Shown piece after piece: positions 44,839 through 53,378 of a stretch of DNA of 64,000 nt (position 1 is its first letter; each line of letters begins with the position of its first letter). Where the stretch lies: assembly GCF_048551375.1 (NCBI RefSeq), contig NZ_JBLYZJ010000007.1, positions 62,001 through 126,000 on the forward strand, given 5' to 3'. Made by a program: the position numbers and the translations under genes. The stretch comes from Faucicola sp048551375. GTDB lineage: Bacteria; Pseudomonadota; Gammaproteobacteria; Pseudomonadales; Moraxellaceae. A model generated the notes under the pieces. The model saw only the letters and a list, made by a program, of their open reading frames with translations, did no database searches and was not told the DNA's origin.

Positions 44839-46314
44839 TTAAAAGCGAGTTTTAAACTTCGGTGCAGGTGGCATGGTCGGCAAGTTGGTCTGTCCCATCA
44901 CAGGGGCAGTTTCTTGTTCTTGCTTATTTCCCCCAAACAAAGGGCCTCCACCACCGCTCATGCCCTTAGTCAAGCCTTGTACGGCTTTCATCATTTTGCT
45001 AATACCTGATGGGTCAGAGAGCATTTTCATCATTTTTGCCATTTGCTTGTGTTGCTTAAGCAGTTGGTTGACGTGTTGAATGTCTTTACCTGCCCCAGCA
45101 GCGATACGGCGTTTACGGCTTGGGTTGATTTTGTCTGGGTTTTGACGCTCGAATGGGGTCATCGAGTGAATCAACGCTTCCATTTCTTTGACCTTGTCTT
45201 CTGGTTTGGCATCGGCAACGGCTTTTTGAATATCCGCACCGCTCATGCCGGGCATTTTATCAAGGAAACCTGCCATACCGCCCAAGTTTTTCATTTGTTG
45301 GAATTGGGTCAATAAGTCCTCAAGGTCAAACTCGCCACCTTTTTGGATTTTTTTCGCCATTTTTTCGGCTTTTTCACGGTCGATTTTGTTTTCGACTTCT
45401 TCGACCAATGACAATACGTCACCCATGCCCAAAATCCGCTGTGCCACACGCTCTGGGTGGAATGGCTCAAGGGCATCGAGTTTTTCACCACGACCCAAAA
45501 ATTTAATCGGTTTGCCAGTAATCGCACGCACCGACAAGGCTGCACCACCACGAGCATCACCGTCTGTCTTGGTCAAAATCACGCCTGTCAATGGTAATGC
45601 GTCATTAAAGGCTTTAGCGGTATTGGCAGCATCTTGACCTGTCATCGAATCCACTACGAATAGCGTTTCGGCTGGATTGACAGTAGCAGTCAAGGCTTTG
45701 ATTTCGTCCATCATCGCCTCATCAACGTGCAGACGACCTGCAGTGTCGATAATCAAGATGTCTTGGTATTGAATTTTGGCTTGTTCGATGGCACGTTTGG
45801 CGATGTCGATGGGGTTTTCGTCCGCATGAGATGGCACAAACTGGGCTTTGACCTGCTCGGCAACTTGCTCAAGCTGTTTGATGGCGGCAGGGCGATACAC
45901 GTCCGCTGATACCAACATGACTTTTTTCTTTTGGCGTTCTTGGAGGTATTTGGCAAGTTTACCTGCAGTGGTGGTCTTCCCTGCCCCTTGCAAGCCTGCT
46001 AATAAGTAAATCACAGGCGGTTTGCCCGTCATTTCTAAGCCTTGATTGGCACTGCCCATCATCTCGGTGAGTTCGTCATACACAATTTTGACAAACGCTT
46101 GCCCAGGGGCGAGTTCTTTGAGGACTTCTTGTCCCAAAGCTTTATCTTTGACACGGGTGACAAAGTCACGGGTCACAGGCAAAGCAACGTCTGCCTCTAG
46201 CAGTGCCATGCGGACTTCACGCAAGGTGTCTTTGATGTTGTCTTCGGTAAGTTGTCCTGTACCTGCAATGTTACGTAAACTGCCAGAAAGTCGTTCGGTT
46301 AAAGTATCAAACAT
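44839..46314 (-). CDS. ffh: Signal recognition particle protein Ffh
   Basis: GTPase that binds signal sequences of nascent inner-membrane proteins and docks to FtsY. The N domain covers about 1-90. The G domain has G1 GLQGAGKT (residues 107-114), LVSADVYRPAAIKQL, DTAGRLH and TKTDGDARGG. The Met-rich M domain (about 325-450) includes KMPGM and SRKRRIAAGAGK, the RNA-binding helix. The C-terminal tail has a Gly-rich SGGGGPLFGG segment. The 491 residues exceed E. coli (453), mostly in the tail. It is divergent from ypjD, a common arrangement in gammaproteobacteria. Confidence 0.97.
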   Translation of the reverse strand: MFDTLTERLSGSLRNIAGTGQLTEDNIKDTLREVRMALLEADVALPVTRDFVTRVKDKALGQEVLKELAPGQAFVKIVYDELTEMMGSANQGLEMTGKPPVIYLLAGLQGAGKTTTAGKLAKYLQERQKKKVMLVSADVYRPAAIKQLEQVAEQVKAQFVPSHADENPIDIAKRAIEQAKIQYQDILIIDTAGRLHVDEAMMDEIKALTATVNPAETLFVVDSMTGQDAANTAKAFNDALPLTGVILTKTDGDARGGAALSVRAITGKPIKFLGRGEKLDALEPFHPERVAQRILGMGDVLSLVEEVENKIDREKAEKMAKKIQKGGEFDLEDLLTQFQQMKNLGGMAGFLDKMPGMSGADIQKAVADAKPEDKVKEMEALIHSMTPFERQNPDKINPSRKRRIAAGAGKDIQHVNQLLKQHKQMAKMMKMLSDPSGISKMMKAVQGLTKGMSGGGGPLFGGNKQEQETAPVMGQTNLPTMPPAPKFKTRF

Positions 46315-46479
46315 GATGATTTCTCTTATTACAAATTTTGGGAAATAGAATTTTTAGATAGTTTTTTACTATTTTATGATAAATAGCCTAAAACTGCTAA
46401 TCATTTACTGCTAAAATGGGGAATTCTTGGTTTTAATTGTCAATAAACCCTCTTTTTTGTAAGACCCTGTGAGGCGATT

Positions 46480-47277
46480 GTGTTTTTACTTTTGGTCATG
46501 GCATTGGTGTGTTATGGATTGACCGCCCTGTATCTGATTTGGGCGTTAAGCCAAAAAAAATCCATTCATAAAGGCTGGGTACTTGGTCAGCTTGGCGTTG
46601 GTCTGTTGGCTCATGTCGGCTTGCTGTACCCACAGATTTTTACCCAATATGGGCTAAATTTTAATGTATTTAACGTGCTGTCCTTGACCTCGTTATTTAT
46701 GTTGTTGTTTTATTGGGGGTTTTGCTTATATCGTCCGATTTTGCCACTGGGGATTTTGGCAACGCCGTTGGCATTGGCTGGGGTGGTGCTAGGCTATACA
46801 GGTAATGCCCCTTATCAACCGTTGAGCCATATCAGTCCGCTATTGCAGTCGCATATTTTGCTGTCATTGGCAGCCTATTCGGTGCTGTTTATGTCAGCGG
46901 TGCAAGCCGTGATGTTACGCTTACAAATCAAAGAGTTGAAACGCCAAACCATTCACCGCATTTGGGTGGATAAACTGCCCTCACTGCAAAGCATGGAAAC
47001 GCTGTTATTTGACATGATAATGGTGGGGTTTGTGTTGTTGTCGTTTGCGTTAGCCTCTGGTCTGATGGATACGCAAGACTTGCTGGGACAACACTTGGTA
47101 CATAAAACGGTATTTAGTGTGCTGTCGTGGCTGGTGTTTGGGGCGTTATTGATTGGGCATTGGCGGTCAGGTTGGCGAGGGATTAAAGCCAGTAATATGA
47201 CCTTGTATGGCGTGATTTTGCTGGCAGTGGCGTTTGTGGGGACGAAATTTGTCTTAGAAATTGTGTTGGGGCGGTGA
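46480..47277 (+). CDS. ypjD: CcsA/HemX-type membrane protein YpjD
   Basis: Inner-membrane protein of the cytochrome c assembly (CcsA/CcmC-like) family; E. coli YpjD is its likely counterpart, with a poorly known role. The 265 residues contain eight hydrophobic helices, beginning FLLLVMALVCYGLTALYLIW. SPLLQSHILLSLAAYSVLF carries a conserved His, and QHLVHKTVFSVLSWLVFGALL carries further His residues of possible heme-binding type. The start is GTG 46480, with GAGG 4-5 nt upstream. It is next to and divergent from ffh. Whether it handles heme here is inferred from family only. Confidence 0.85.
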   Translation: MFLLLVMALVCYGLTALYLIWALSQKKSIHKGWVLGQLGVGLLAHVGLLYPQIFTQYGLNFNVFNVLSLTSLFMLLFYWGFCLYRPILPLGILATPLALAGVVLGYTGNAPYQPLSHISPLLQSHILLSLAAYSVLFMSAVQAVMLRLQIKELKRQTIHRIWVDKLPSLQSMETLLFDMIMVGFVLLSFALASGLMDTQDLLGQHLVHKTVFSVLSWLVFGALLIGHWRSGWRGIKASNMTLYGVILLAVAFVGTKFVLEIVLGR

Positions 47278-47298
47278 TTGATATTGCACCCTATTTTT

Positions 47299-47394
47299 TG
47301 AATCTCCCCCAACCCCCATTTACAAAAGAGGGGGGTTGTTCTGATACATCAACCTAATATAAAAAAATCCCCCTTTATTCAAAGAGGGATTTAA
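47299..47394. repeat. Intergenic repeat family A, copy 4
   Basis: The arm ctcccccaacccccatttac with aaagaggggggtt, then aatccccctttattcaaaga with gggattt. It lies between convergent ypjD and acpP, where its hairpins could act as a two-way terminator. Confidence 0.7.
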
Positions 47395-47420
47395 TAATGC
47401 CAATATTAGGTAAAAATCAA

Positions 47421-47654
47421 TTAGATTTTTGATTGAACGTAGTCAATGGCACTTTTAACCGTGGTTAATTGAGCTGAATCTTCGTCTGGAATGGTGATAC
47501 CAAACTCATTTTCAAATGACATCACTAGCTCAACAAGGTCAAGCGAATCCGCTCCTAAGTCGTCCATAAATGACGCTTCGGTTTTGATGTCATCGGCATT
47601 GATACCCAATTGTTCTGCCACTGCGGCTTTTACTTTGCTTTCAACTTCACTCAT
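47421..47654 (-). CDS. acpP: Acyl carrier protein
   Basis: Carries growing fatty-acyl chains on a phosphopantetheine arm attached to Ser37 in the motif GADSLDLVELVM. The 77 residues are typical, with an acidic helix II (ENEFGITIPDEDS). The ATG has GGAG upstream. It is the last gene of fabD-fabG-acpP on the reverse strand, the conserved fatty-acid synthesis order. fabF, the usual next gene, is not present downstream. Confidence 0.97.
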   Translation of the reverse strand: MSEVESKVKAAVAEQLGINADDIKTEASFMDDLGADSLDLVELVMSFENEFGITIPDEDSAQLTTVKSAIDYVQSKI

Positions 47655-47735
47655 GCGATTCTCCTTGCATATAGGTTATGGGGTTGGATGGTAAAAACAA
47701 ATCATAATACAATGTTTCAGTTTTGCGGTAAAGTA

Positions 47736-48464
47736 TTACATATACATACCGCCATTGACGGCAAGCACAGCCCCTGTGATATAACTGGCTTCGTCACTGG
47801 CTAAAAATTTCACCGCTGCTGCCACGTCTTCTGGGCGACCTAAGCGACCCAGTGGCACATTGGCAAGCATCGAGCTAATCAAGCGTTCATCTAGGCTATC
47901 GGTCATATCCGTTTCGATAAATCCAGGGGCAACACAGTTGACGGTAATTTGACGTGAGCCGATTTCACGAGCCAATGAACGAGTAAAGCCCTCGACCCCT
48001 GCCTTTGTGGCGGCGTAGTTAGTCTGCCCTGCATTGCCCATGGTGGCGACTACCGAGGTGATATTGATGATACGACCGTGACGGGCTTTCATCATGCCTT
48101 TCATGGCTCGTTTGCTAAGGCGATATACGGCGGTTAAATTAACATTTAGCACGGTTTCCCAAGCGTCATCATCCATCCGCATCAATAAACCGTCTTGGGT
48201 AATCCCTGCATTATTGACCAATACTTGCACCGCACCATAGGTACTTTCGATTTCGCTAAATAAGGCTTCGACTTGGTCAGCTTGTTGTACGTTTAGCACA
48301 CGCCCTAGACCGCCTGCTTCTTTGAGGTAGTCACCAATCGCTGTCGCTCCTTGTTCACTGGTGGCTGTACCAATGACAAAATATCCCTCATCAGCGAGGC
48401 GTTGGGCGATGGCTTTGCCAATGCCTCGGCTTGCCCCTGTGACCAATGCGATATGACGGCTCAT
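47736..48464 (-). CDS. fabG: 3-oxoacyl-[acyl-carrier-protein] reductase FabG
   Basis: NADPH-dependent short-chain dehydrogenase reducing 3-oxoacyl-ACP in fatty-acid elongation. The cofactor motif TGASRGIGKA is at residues 9-18, the NNAG motif at 84-87, and the catalytic set is Ser137, Tyr150 and Lys154 (NYAATKAG). The C-terminal YITGAVLAVNGGMYM is typical. The 242 residues match the family. It lies 21 bp downstream of fabD and 80 bp upstream of acpP. Confidence 0.97.
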   Translation of the reverse strand: MSRHIALVTGASRGIGKAIAQRLADEGYFVIGTATSEQGATAIGDYLKEAGGLGRVLNVQQADQVEALFSEIESTYGAVQVLVNNAGITQDGLLMRMDDDAWETVLNVNLTAVYRLSKRAMKGMMKARHGRIINITSVVATMGNAGQTNYAATKAGVEGFTRSLAREIGSRQITVNCVAPGFIETDMTDSLDERLISSMLANVPLGRLGRPEDVAAAVKFLASDEASYITGAVLAVNGGMYM

Positions 48465-48485
48465 AGTCGTTCCTTTTTGTTAAAA

Positions 48486-49484
48486 TTATTTTTTAATCTC
48501 ATTAATAGCTTGTTGAATCGCTTCCAATTTTTCCACTTTATCAGTGGCAAGGGTTGGGATTTTTTGGGCTTGACGTTTGGCAAGGTTGGTCAATACCGCC
48601 CCACTGCCACATTCAATCTGTAACGTCACACCTTGATTGGCTAAGTTATCTTCAATGGTTGACCAAAGTACAGGCTCACTCAATTGCTCAATTAAGGCTT
48701 GCTTGATGGCAGATACATCGGTTTCAATTTTGGCATGGCGATTTTGCATCACAGGAATACGAGGTGACGCAAACTCAATGCTATCAAATTGATTTGCCAA
48801 TTTATCACTGGCAGGTTTCATCAATTGGCAATGTGATGGCACGCTGACTTTTAATGGCATGGCTTTTTTACCCAATGCCAACACTGCTTCACTTGCCAAA
48901 TCCACACCCAAGGCATTACCTGCAATGACCACTTGCCCTGTGGCATTAAAATTGGCAGGGCTAACCACGGCTTTAGCATTATCATCCACTACTTGCCGAC
49001 AAATATCACTCACTTCATCATCCGTTAAACCCAAAATGGCAGACATTTTGCCTTGTTGATTCGTCATGGCTTCAGTCATATATTGACCACGATGGTGTAC
49101 CAATCGCACCGCATCGGCAAGGCTTAACACGCCAGATGCACACAAGGCACTATATTCACCCAACGAATGCCCTGCCAAATAACTGGGGGTCAATGCCAAT
49201 TCAGCTTGCAACACACGCCAAATCGCCATACTAGCGGTCAACAATGCAGGCTGAGTATAAGCAGTATCGTCAAGATTAAAGGTTGGGTGCGTGCCTTGGC
49301 ACACTGCCCATAAATCAAACCCCAATGCCTCACTGGCTTCATCAAAGGTCTGCTGAATCTGCGGATACTGAGTCGCCCAATCCGCTAACATACCCACTGA
49401 CTGTGAGCCTTGCCCCGGAAAAATCACCGCATAGTGAGCCGAGCCAAGCGTAGGGGACGTGAGCGATGGGGTAGCAACGGACAT
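48486..49484 (-). CDS. fabD: Malonyl-CoA-[acyl-carrier-protein] transacylase FabD
   Basis: Transfers malonyl groups from CoA to ACP. GQGSQ is at residues 24-28 (oxyanion loop), the nucleophile Ser107 is in AGHSLGEYSAL, an Arg follows in VHHRGQYM, and the catalytic His is in VPSHCQLM. The 332 residues are slightly more than E. coli (309), with a 15-residue Ser/Thr-rich N-terminal extension, so a slightly later start is possible, though AAGG lies just before this ATG. First gene of fabD-fabG-acpP; plsX and fabH, often upstream, are not adjacent here. Confidence 0.95.
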   Translation of the reverse strand: MSVATPSLTSPTLGSAHYAVIFPGQGSQSVGMLADWATQYPQIQQTFDEASEALGFDLWAVCQGTHPTFNLDDTAYTQPALLTASMAIWRVLQAELALTPSYLAGHSLGEYSALCASGVLSLADAVRLVHHRGQYMTEAMTNQQGKMSAILGLTDDEVSDICRQVVDDNAKAVVSPANFNATGQVVIAGNALGVDLASEAVLALGKKAMPLKVSVPSHCQLMKPASDKLANQFDSIEFASPRIPVMQNRHAKIETDVSAIKQALIEQLSEPVLWSTIEDNLANQGVTLQIECGSGAVLTNLAKRQAQKIPTLATDKVEKLEAIQQAINEIKK

Positions 49485-49793
49485 AACCTTACCTTTATCT
49501 TTGGAAATCTGACTAAAATTGTCGCCTTTACTTTAACAAAAGTTAGGGGTAAAAGCAAAACATACTGTTTATATAAGTACAAGCATTTAATGTGTACAAC
49601 TGTACACTCAATAAAACGCTATTATGCCATAAAATTATTAAAATGCCAGTGATTTTGTGGCGATTTAAAAATGATTTTTTGGATAAAATTTTTGGCATAA
49701 AAAAACTGGTGAAATCAGTCACCAGTTTTTATTATCGTCACTTTTAGCATCATAGCAACGGAAAAACCATCACCCAAATGCGTCAATCAGTGA
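49485..49793. other. Intergenic region between rpmF and fabD
   Basis: About 310 bp without a gene. It holds the rpmF terminator (49701-49730) and AT-rich sequence that should contain the fab operon promoter on the reverse strand; no specific -35/-10 pair was fixed. Confidence 0.5.
49701..49730 (-). terminator. Terminator of rpmF
   Basis: Perfect 12-bp stem aaaaactggtga/tcaccagttttt with loop aatcag, with a T run on the reverse strand. It lies about 64 bp past the rpmF stop. Confidence 0.85.
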
Positions 49794-49979
49794 TTATTCA
49801 GCCACCGCAGCGACTTTGAATAATTGACGACCACGGTAAAAACCATCTTTGGTAGCGTGGTGACGAATGTGTTTTTCGCCAGTGGTTGCATCGATAGCAA
49901 CGGCATTGATGGTCATACGGTCATGTGAACGACGCATATCACGACGTGAACGGCTTTTGCGGTTTTGTTGAACAGCCAT
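49794..49979 (-). CDS. rpmF: 50S ribosomal protein L32
   Basis: Small basic ribosomal protein of 61 residues. It starts MAVQQNRKSRSRRDMRRSHD, the family N-terminus, and contains HIRHHATKDGFYRGRQL. No zinc-binding CxxC pairs are present, so it is the Zn-independent form. GGAG-like sequence precedes the ATG. It follows yceD on the same strand, the conserved yceD-rpmF order, but a B-family MITE lies between them. Confidence 0.97.
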   Translation of the reverse strand: MAVQQNRKSRSRRDMRRSHDRMTINAVAIDATTGEKHIRHHATKDGFYRGRQLFKVAAVAE

Positions 49980-50142
49980 GAGGTTAGCTCCTGTGCTTCA
50001 GTATAAAAACACCGTTCTATCAATGAGTTAGCCCATGTGGTGGGGCAAATTATCAGAACGGATAATCAGATAAATTTGTAAACGCCACATTATACGCTAT
50101 TCGGTCGCAACTGAAAAGTCTTTATTCGCATATTTTTTAACA

Positions 50143-50278
50143 TAGCACTTACTCAGTTTTTAAATAATTGCTTGCTAATACGGACACTAGACCCCTGCCT
50201 ACGCAGGGGTGACGTTAATCTAAATAATGTCGTCATTCCTGCGAATGCAGGAATCCAGTGTCTTTTACGTAATTGCTA
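50143..50278. repeat. MITE-like repeat family B, copy 3 (short form)
   Basis: The ends TAGCACTTAC and GTAATTGCTA are variants of the B terminal repeats. Inside are gacactagacccctgcctac with gcaggggtgacg, and cgtcattcctgcgaatgcag followed by gaatccagtgtctttt; the central hairpin of longer copies is missing. It lies between yceD and rpmF. Confidence 0.72.
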
Positions 50279-50305
50279 TAGTAAACTAGTTTTTACCAAA
50301 CAAAA

Positions 50306-50872
50306 TTAGATTTTTAGACTGACTAATACTGCAAATGGATTTTCTCGTTCTTCTTCGATTTCAGGCAATTCACCCACTTCACTGACCGCCATTTGGCAAT
50401 CGTCATGCTTAGGGGCTAACGGCAAATCCACCAATAATTCATCTTCAATCATCGGCAATAACCACAGTTTATGCTCATCACTCAATTCTGATAATAAAAT
50501 CGATTCCATATCCTCTTCAAGTAATGCGACATGGCTTTCATCAGCGAGTAACGCCAGTTGGCTATCGGTGTCAAGGCTGACTGCCACAGGCTCAAGGCAA
50601 CGTTGACAAGTCTGCCAAATCGCCCCTGTGGTCTGTAACTGCCAAAATAGCACTTTGCCTTTTTGTTGGATATCGAGGCTAACTTTTAGCGGTTGGTCGT
50701 TGGGGTGGTTGGGATCACGCAGGTCATACAGGCGTGGGAATTGGCTTAGGGCAATCTCGCCTTGCCATTGGTAGTGGTTTTCGTTGTTGTGTTCCCAACG
50801 GTTTAGGTCGATATATTTTGCCAAACCTGTCAGAGCGGTGGCGGTGGATTGTGAAATTGAGGGGGTGGTCAT
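50306..50872 (-). CDS. yceD: YceD family protein (DUF177, 23S rRNA accumulation protein)
   Basis: Conserved protein needed for normal 23S rRNA levels in E. coli and plants. The 188 residues include the family core: WQTCQRCLEPVAVSLDTDSQ (Cys pair), a central acidic stretch LLEEDMESILLSEL, and LLPMIEDELLVDLPLAPKHDDC, where ED-LLL-LP--P-H is the DUF177 hallmark. GGAGCGAG precedes the ATG. It is upstream of rpmF as in most proteobacteria, but a repeat of about 140 bp separates them. Confidence 0.92.
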   Translation of the reverse strand: MTTPSISQSTATALTGLAKYIDLNRWEHNNENHYQWQGEIALSQFPRLYDLRDPNHPNDQPLKVSLDIQQKGKVLFWQLQTTGAIWQTCQRCLEPVAVSLDTDSQLALLADESHVALLEEDMESILLSELSDEHKLWLLPMIEDELLVDLPLAPKHDDCQMAVSEVGELPEIEEERENPFAVLVSLKI

Positions 50873-50963
50873 GGCTCGCTCCTGTGGGTTCTAATTATTT
50901 ACCATTAATATGATGGTATTCGCCCAAAAAAGCAAGGGCAGAAATTTGTTATAATAGCCATTT

Positions 50964-51076
50964 TAGGACTTACGTGAAAATGACAAAACGTTCGCCCTGA
51001 GCTTGTCGAAGGGTAACGCTTCCTTTGGTTCGACAGGCTCACCACGAACGGAAACGTTAAAACTGTGTAAATCCTA
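50964..51076. repeat. MITE-like repeat, family C core with family B ends
   Basis: Terminal inverted repeats TAGGACTTAC and GTAAATCCTA surround the family C hairpin arms gttcgccctgagcttgtcga and tcgacaggctcaccacgaac. This copy links the two families. It lies upstream of epmC. Confidence 0.75.
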
Positions 51077-51115
51077 CATCATATTCAGCTTCATTTTTAC
51101 CCTCTAAGGCACACC

Positions 51116-51811
51116 ATGTTGGCAATTTTTCCCTTTATTACGCTTCCATTTAATAGTTGTTTGACGCTCGTTTATTATCATCAAGCCGAAAATATCACCA
51201 CCCCACCTACCCTACCCATTCGCCAAGCCTATGCCCCACCACGTCACGCCACCAATTTTGCCAATTATCTTTGGCAAGCGGTTGAGCCGTTAGAGGTGGA
51301 TTGGTTAATTGAGCAGTTTAATGGGTGGTTTCGTGAGAAAAACACGATACTGGTACGAGGGGAGCATGAGCCAGAATATTTTGCCCCCACTGATGATGAG
51401 CCTGCCAAAATTGTGTTTGCTCATGGCTTTTTTGCCAGTAGTTTGCACGAAATCAGCCATTGGTGCGTAGCAGGTAAGCAACGGCGTTTACTCAATGATT
51501 TTGGCTATTGGTACGCCCCAGATGGACGCAGTGCCGAGCAACAAAGTAATTTTGAAAAAGTGGAAATCATCCCCCAAGCCATCGAGTGTTTATTGACGCT
51601 AAGTTGTGGTAAGCGGTTTTTGGTGTCGCAGGATAATTTGTTTGCGGATTTTGATACCAGTCAAAGCACGTTTGCTCACGATGTGCGTGAGCAAGCGTTG
51701 CATTTTTGGCAAACAGGGGAAAAACTGCCAACAGACGCTACCACTTTGCTAAAAAAATTGGCGGTATTGCGTCCGTTGCCATTAAACGTGGCAGAAATTG
51801 CAAAGAACTAA
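51116..51811 (+). CDS. epmC: Elongation factor P hydroxylase EpmC
   Basis: Hydroxylates the beta-lysyl-modified Lys of elongation factor P. The protein shows the family blocks LVRGEHEPEYFAP, FAHGFFASSLHEISHWCVAG (metal-binding H-x-x-x-H type motif), RRLLNDFGYWYAPDGRS and KVEIIPQAIECLL. The 231 residues compare with about 182 in E. coli; the extra length is N-terminal (about 35 residues). The start at 51116 has AAGG 7 nt upstream. The partner genes epmA, epmB and efp are not in this window. Confidence 0.92.
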   Translation: MLAIFPFITLPFNSCLTLVYYHQAENITTPPTLPIRQAYAPPRHATNFANYLWQAVEPLEVDWLIEQFNGWFREKNTILVRGEHEPEYFAPTDDEPAKIVFAHGFFASSLHEISHWCVAGKQRRLLNDFGYWYAPDGRSAEQQSNFEKVEIIPQAIECLLTLSCGKRFLVSQDNLFADFDTSQSTFAHDVREQALHFWQTGEKLPTDATTLLKKLAVLRPLPLNVAEIAKN

Positions 51812-51817
51812 TATTTT

Positions 51818-51951
51818 TAGGTTTTACAAAAACTTAAAGATTCTACTTTAAAAAAGACACTAGACCCCTGCATTCGCAGGGGTGACGAAATTTAAGAAAC
51901 AATCGTCATTCCCACGAATGTGGGAATCCAGTGTCTTTTGCGTAAGTCCTA
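51818..51951. repeat. MITE-like repeat family B, copy 4 (short form)
   Basis: The right end CGTAAGTCCTA is perfect; the left end TAGGTTTTAC is degenerate. The core is gacactagacccctgcattc with gcaggggtgacg, then tcgtcattcccacgaatgtg and ggaatccagtgtcttttg. It lies between the convergent epmC and cytochrome genes. Confidence 0.75.
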
Positions 51952-51961
51952 CTGCTTTAAA

Positions 51962-52525
51962 TTAGTCTGCTTTAAATTTGTCATGGCAAGATTTACAGCT
52001 TGCACCAACATCACCAAATTGGGCTTTTACGCCATCAACATTGGTCGCTGTGGTGGTGGCTGTGGTTAGGGCAGTCATGGCAGATTTATATTTGTCAATT
52101 TCTTGTTGGAAGCCTGCTTTATCCGTCCAAATAGCGTCTTTTGCATCGCCACCTTTGGCATTATCAGCGAAATGTCCCCAAGGGTCTTGATTGAGTTTAT
52201 TGGCTTCGGCTTTAAATTGTTCAGCGTTAAATTTGGTTGGGTCTTTGACCATTGCACCCATCGCTTTGTTGGCTTTGCTCCAGTCTTTCATAATTTTTTC
52301 ACGAGCGTCTTTGTGTTGCTCTGGGGTCATGTTTGGGTCAACGGCTGTGGCGGTCGCTGTGTTGGCACTGTTAACCGTGGCAGTTGCTGTTGCACCATTG
52401 GCACTGGCAGTGATAGTCGCAGGTTCGGTGGCTGGAGCTGGGGCTTCGGTTTTTTGTTCGGCTTTATTACAGCCAAATAATGCCATTGACAAAGCTAATG
52501 GTAAAGCGATTTTGGTCATATTCAT
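51962..52525 (-). CDS. Cytochrome c'-type lipoprotein
   Basis: Probable periplasmic heme lipoprotein. The signal ends at the lipobox LFGC (Cys19), then an Ala/Thr-rich linker runs to about residue 65. The four-helix cytochrome c' domain has MTPEQHKDAREKIMKDWSKA at its start and the C-terminal heme motif CKSCHDKFKAD, the usual position of CxxCH in this family. The 187 residues are longer than plain cytochrome c' (about 130) because of anchor and linker. Such proteins bind NO or act in electron transfer; the role here is not determined. GAGGAAG precedes the ATG. Confidence 0.85.
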   Translation of the reverse strand: MNMTKIALPLALSMALFGCNKAEQKTEAPAPATEPATITASANGATATATVNSANTATATAVDPNMTPEQHKDAREKIMKDWSKANKAMGAMVKDPTKFNAEQFKAEANKLNQDPWGHFADNAKGGDAKDAIWTDKAGFQQEIDKYKSAMTALTTATTTATNVDGVKAQFGDVGASCKSCHDKFKAD

Positions 52526-52601
52526 GGGTTCTTCCTCAAGGTAAAGCAGTGAATTAAATTAGTAGTTGATGGTTGATAACAGACCCAAAAAATATACTGT
52601 G

Positions 52602-52668
52602 GTAGGGGCGTAATGCTTACGCCCTTTGGTGACATATATCATATTGGGCGTATTCAATACGCCCCTAC
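52602..52668. repeat. Family D double palindrome, copy 3
   Basis: gtaggggcgtaatgcttacg followed by ccc, then about 20 bp, then gggcgtattcaatacgcccc followed by tac. Each half is a palindrome and the outer arms gtaggggcgt/acgcccctac pair across the whole element. Confidence 0.78.
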
Positions 52669-52843
52669 AATATAATCCGCTAAAATTGATATTAATTGGG
52701 TTAGATATAATAAGTAAGGTATATTTTAGCTAGCTACAGGTTTTCCTAGTGTAGCAAAATTCATCTGATAGACTTTTGTTTTTTGGTAACGATGGTGAGG
52801 TTTTGCGTAAATGGTGGGGTTAAACAGGGATTTTGCTCTCAGC

Positions 52844-52869
52844 CGTGGGTAACGCTTGGCTAATCCACG
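52844..52869. repeat. Short inverted repeat cgtgggt...aatccacg
   Basis: Arms cgtgggt and atccacg (one G-U pair) around aacgcttggcta; related to the element at 44586-44618. Confidence 0.45.
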
Positions 52870-52889
52870 CTTGTGGCGTGTAAAAAAAG

Positions 52890-53372
52890 CTAATTACTTT
52901 GCATTTTGATATTTTTGGCTTGGGTTTGGATGGTTTTGCCATTCATCACCGCTTGGGCGATTTGGCAATGTTTGGCTTCGCTAAAGCCTTGAATTTGATA
53001 CAAGGTTTTGCCTTGTTGATTACAAATCGCTAGCCCTGTGCCAGTAGTTTGAATGGTGTCAGTGGGGGCAAGTTGGTATTGGGTGGTTTTACCAAATTGT
53101 TGATGGATAAAGCCTTGTTTGGTCAGTGATAATTCACCGCCACATAGCGACTGGGGGCGATTTTTGCTTTGCCAAAATTGCCAAATTCCCACTGCCAATA
53201 GGGTGACAATCACGCCAATCATCACGCCCATTACACCGATAATGCCGAGCATTTTTAATCCACCAATCACCGCCAATACCCCTGCCGTCAATAAAATCTT
53301 GGGCAACAGGGTATTGGCAAGCGAGTGTGATTGTAGGGCGATTTTTACGCCATTATCGGTGACGGTGAGCAT
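52890..53372 (-). CDS. Small membrane protein of unknown function downstream of rph
   Basis: Unrecognised 160-residue protein. Hydrophilic N-terminus (1-20), two adjacent hydrophobic helices (about 22-42 and 43-67: ILLTAGVLAVIGGLKMLGII, then GVMGVMIGVIVTLLAVGIW), then a soluble part with beta-like strands (TKQGFIHQQFGKTTQYQLAP, TLYQIQGFSEAKHCQIAQAV). The arrangement suggests a membrane protein with a PH-like cytoplasmic domain, but this is a guess. It starts 6 nt after the rph stop on the same strand, so it is co-transcribed with rph. Composition is that of core genes. Confidence 0.7.
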   Translation of the reverse strand: MLTVTDNGVKIALQSHSLANTLLPKILLTAGVLAVIGGLKMLGIIGVMGVMIGVIVTLLAVGIWQFWQSKNRPQSLCGGELSLTKQGFIHQQFGKTTQYQLAPTDTIQTTGTGLAICNQQGKTLYQIQGFSEAKHCQIAQAVMNGKTIQTQAKNIKMQSN

Positions 53373-53378
53373 CAGATT

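Larger units (their letters stand above)
52526..52889. other. Intergenic region between the 52890 ORF and the cytochrome gene
   Basis: About 360 bp without a gene. It contains the family D double palindrome (52602-52668), AT-rich sequence and an inverted repeat of the cgtgggt type (52844-52869). No terminator of standard form was seen. Confidence 0.5.

Noticed and set aside
52103..52480. Forward-strand frame of 125 codons opposite the cytochrome c' gene
   Set aside because: The reverse strand encodes a lipoprotein with lipobox and CxxCH in family positions, so the forward frame is a shadow.
52602..52668. Palindromic repeats as a CRISPR remnant
   Set aside because: Family D copies are scattered singly across intergenic regions with no regular spacing, spacers or cas genes.
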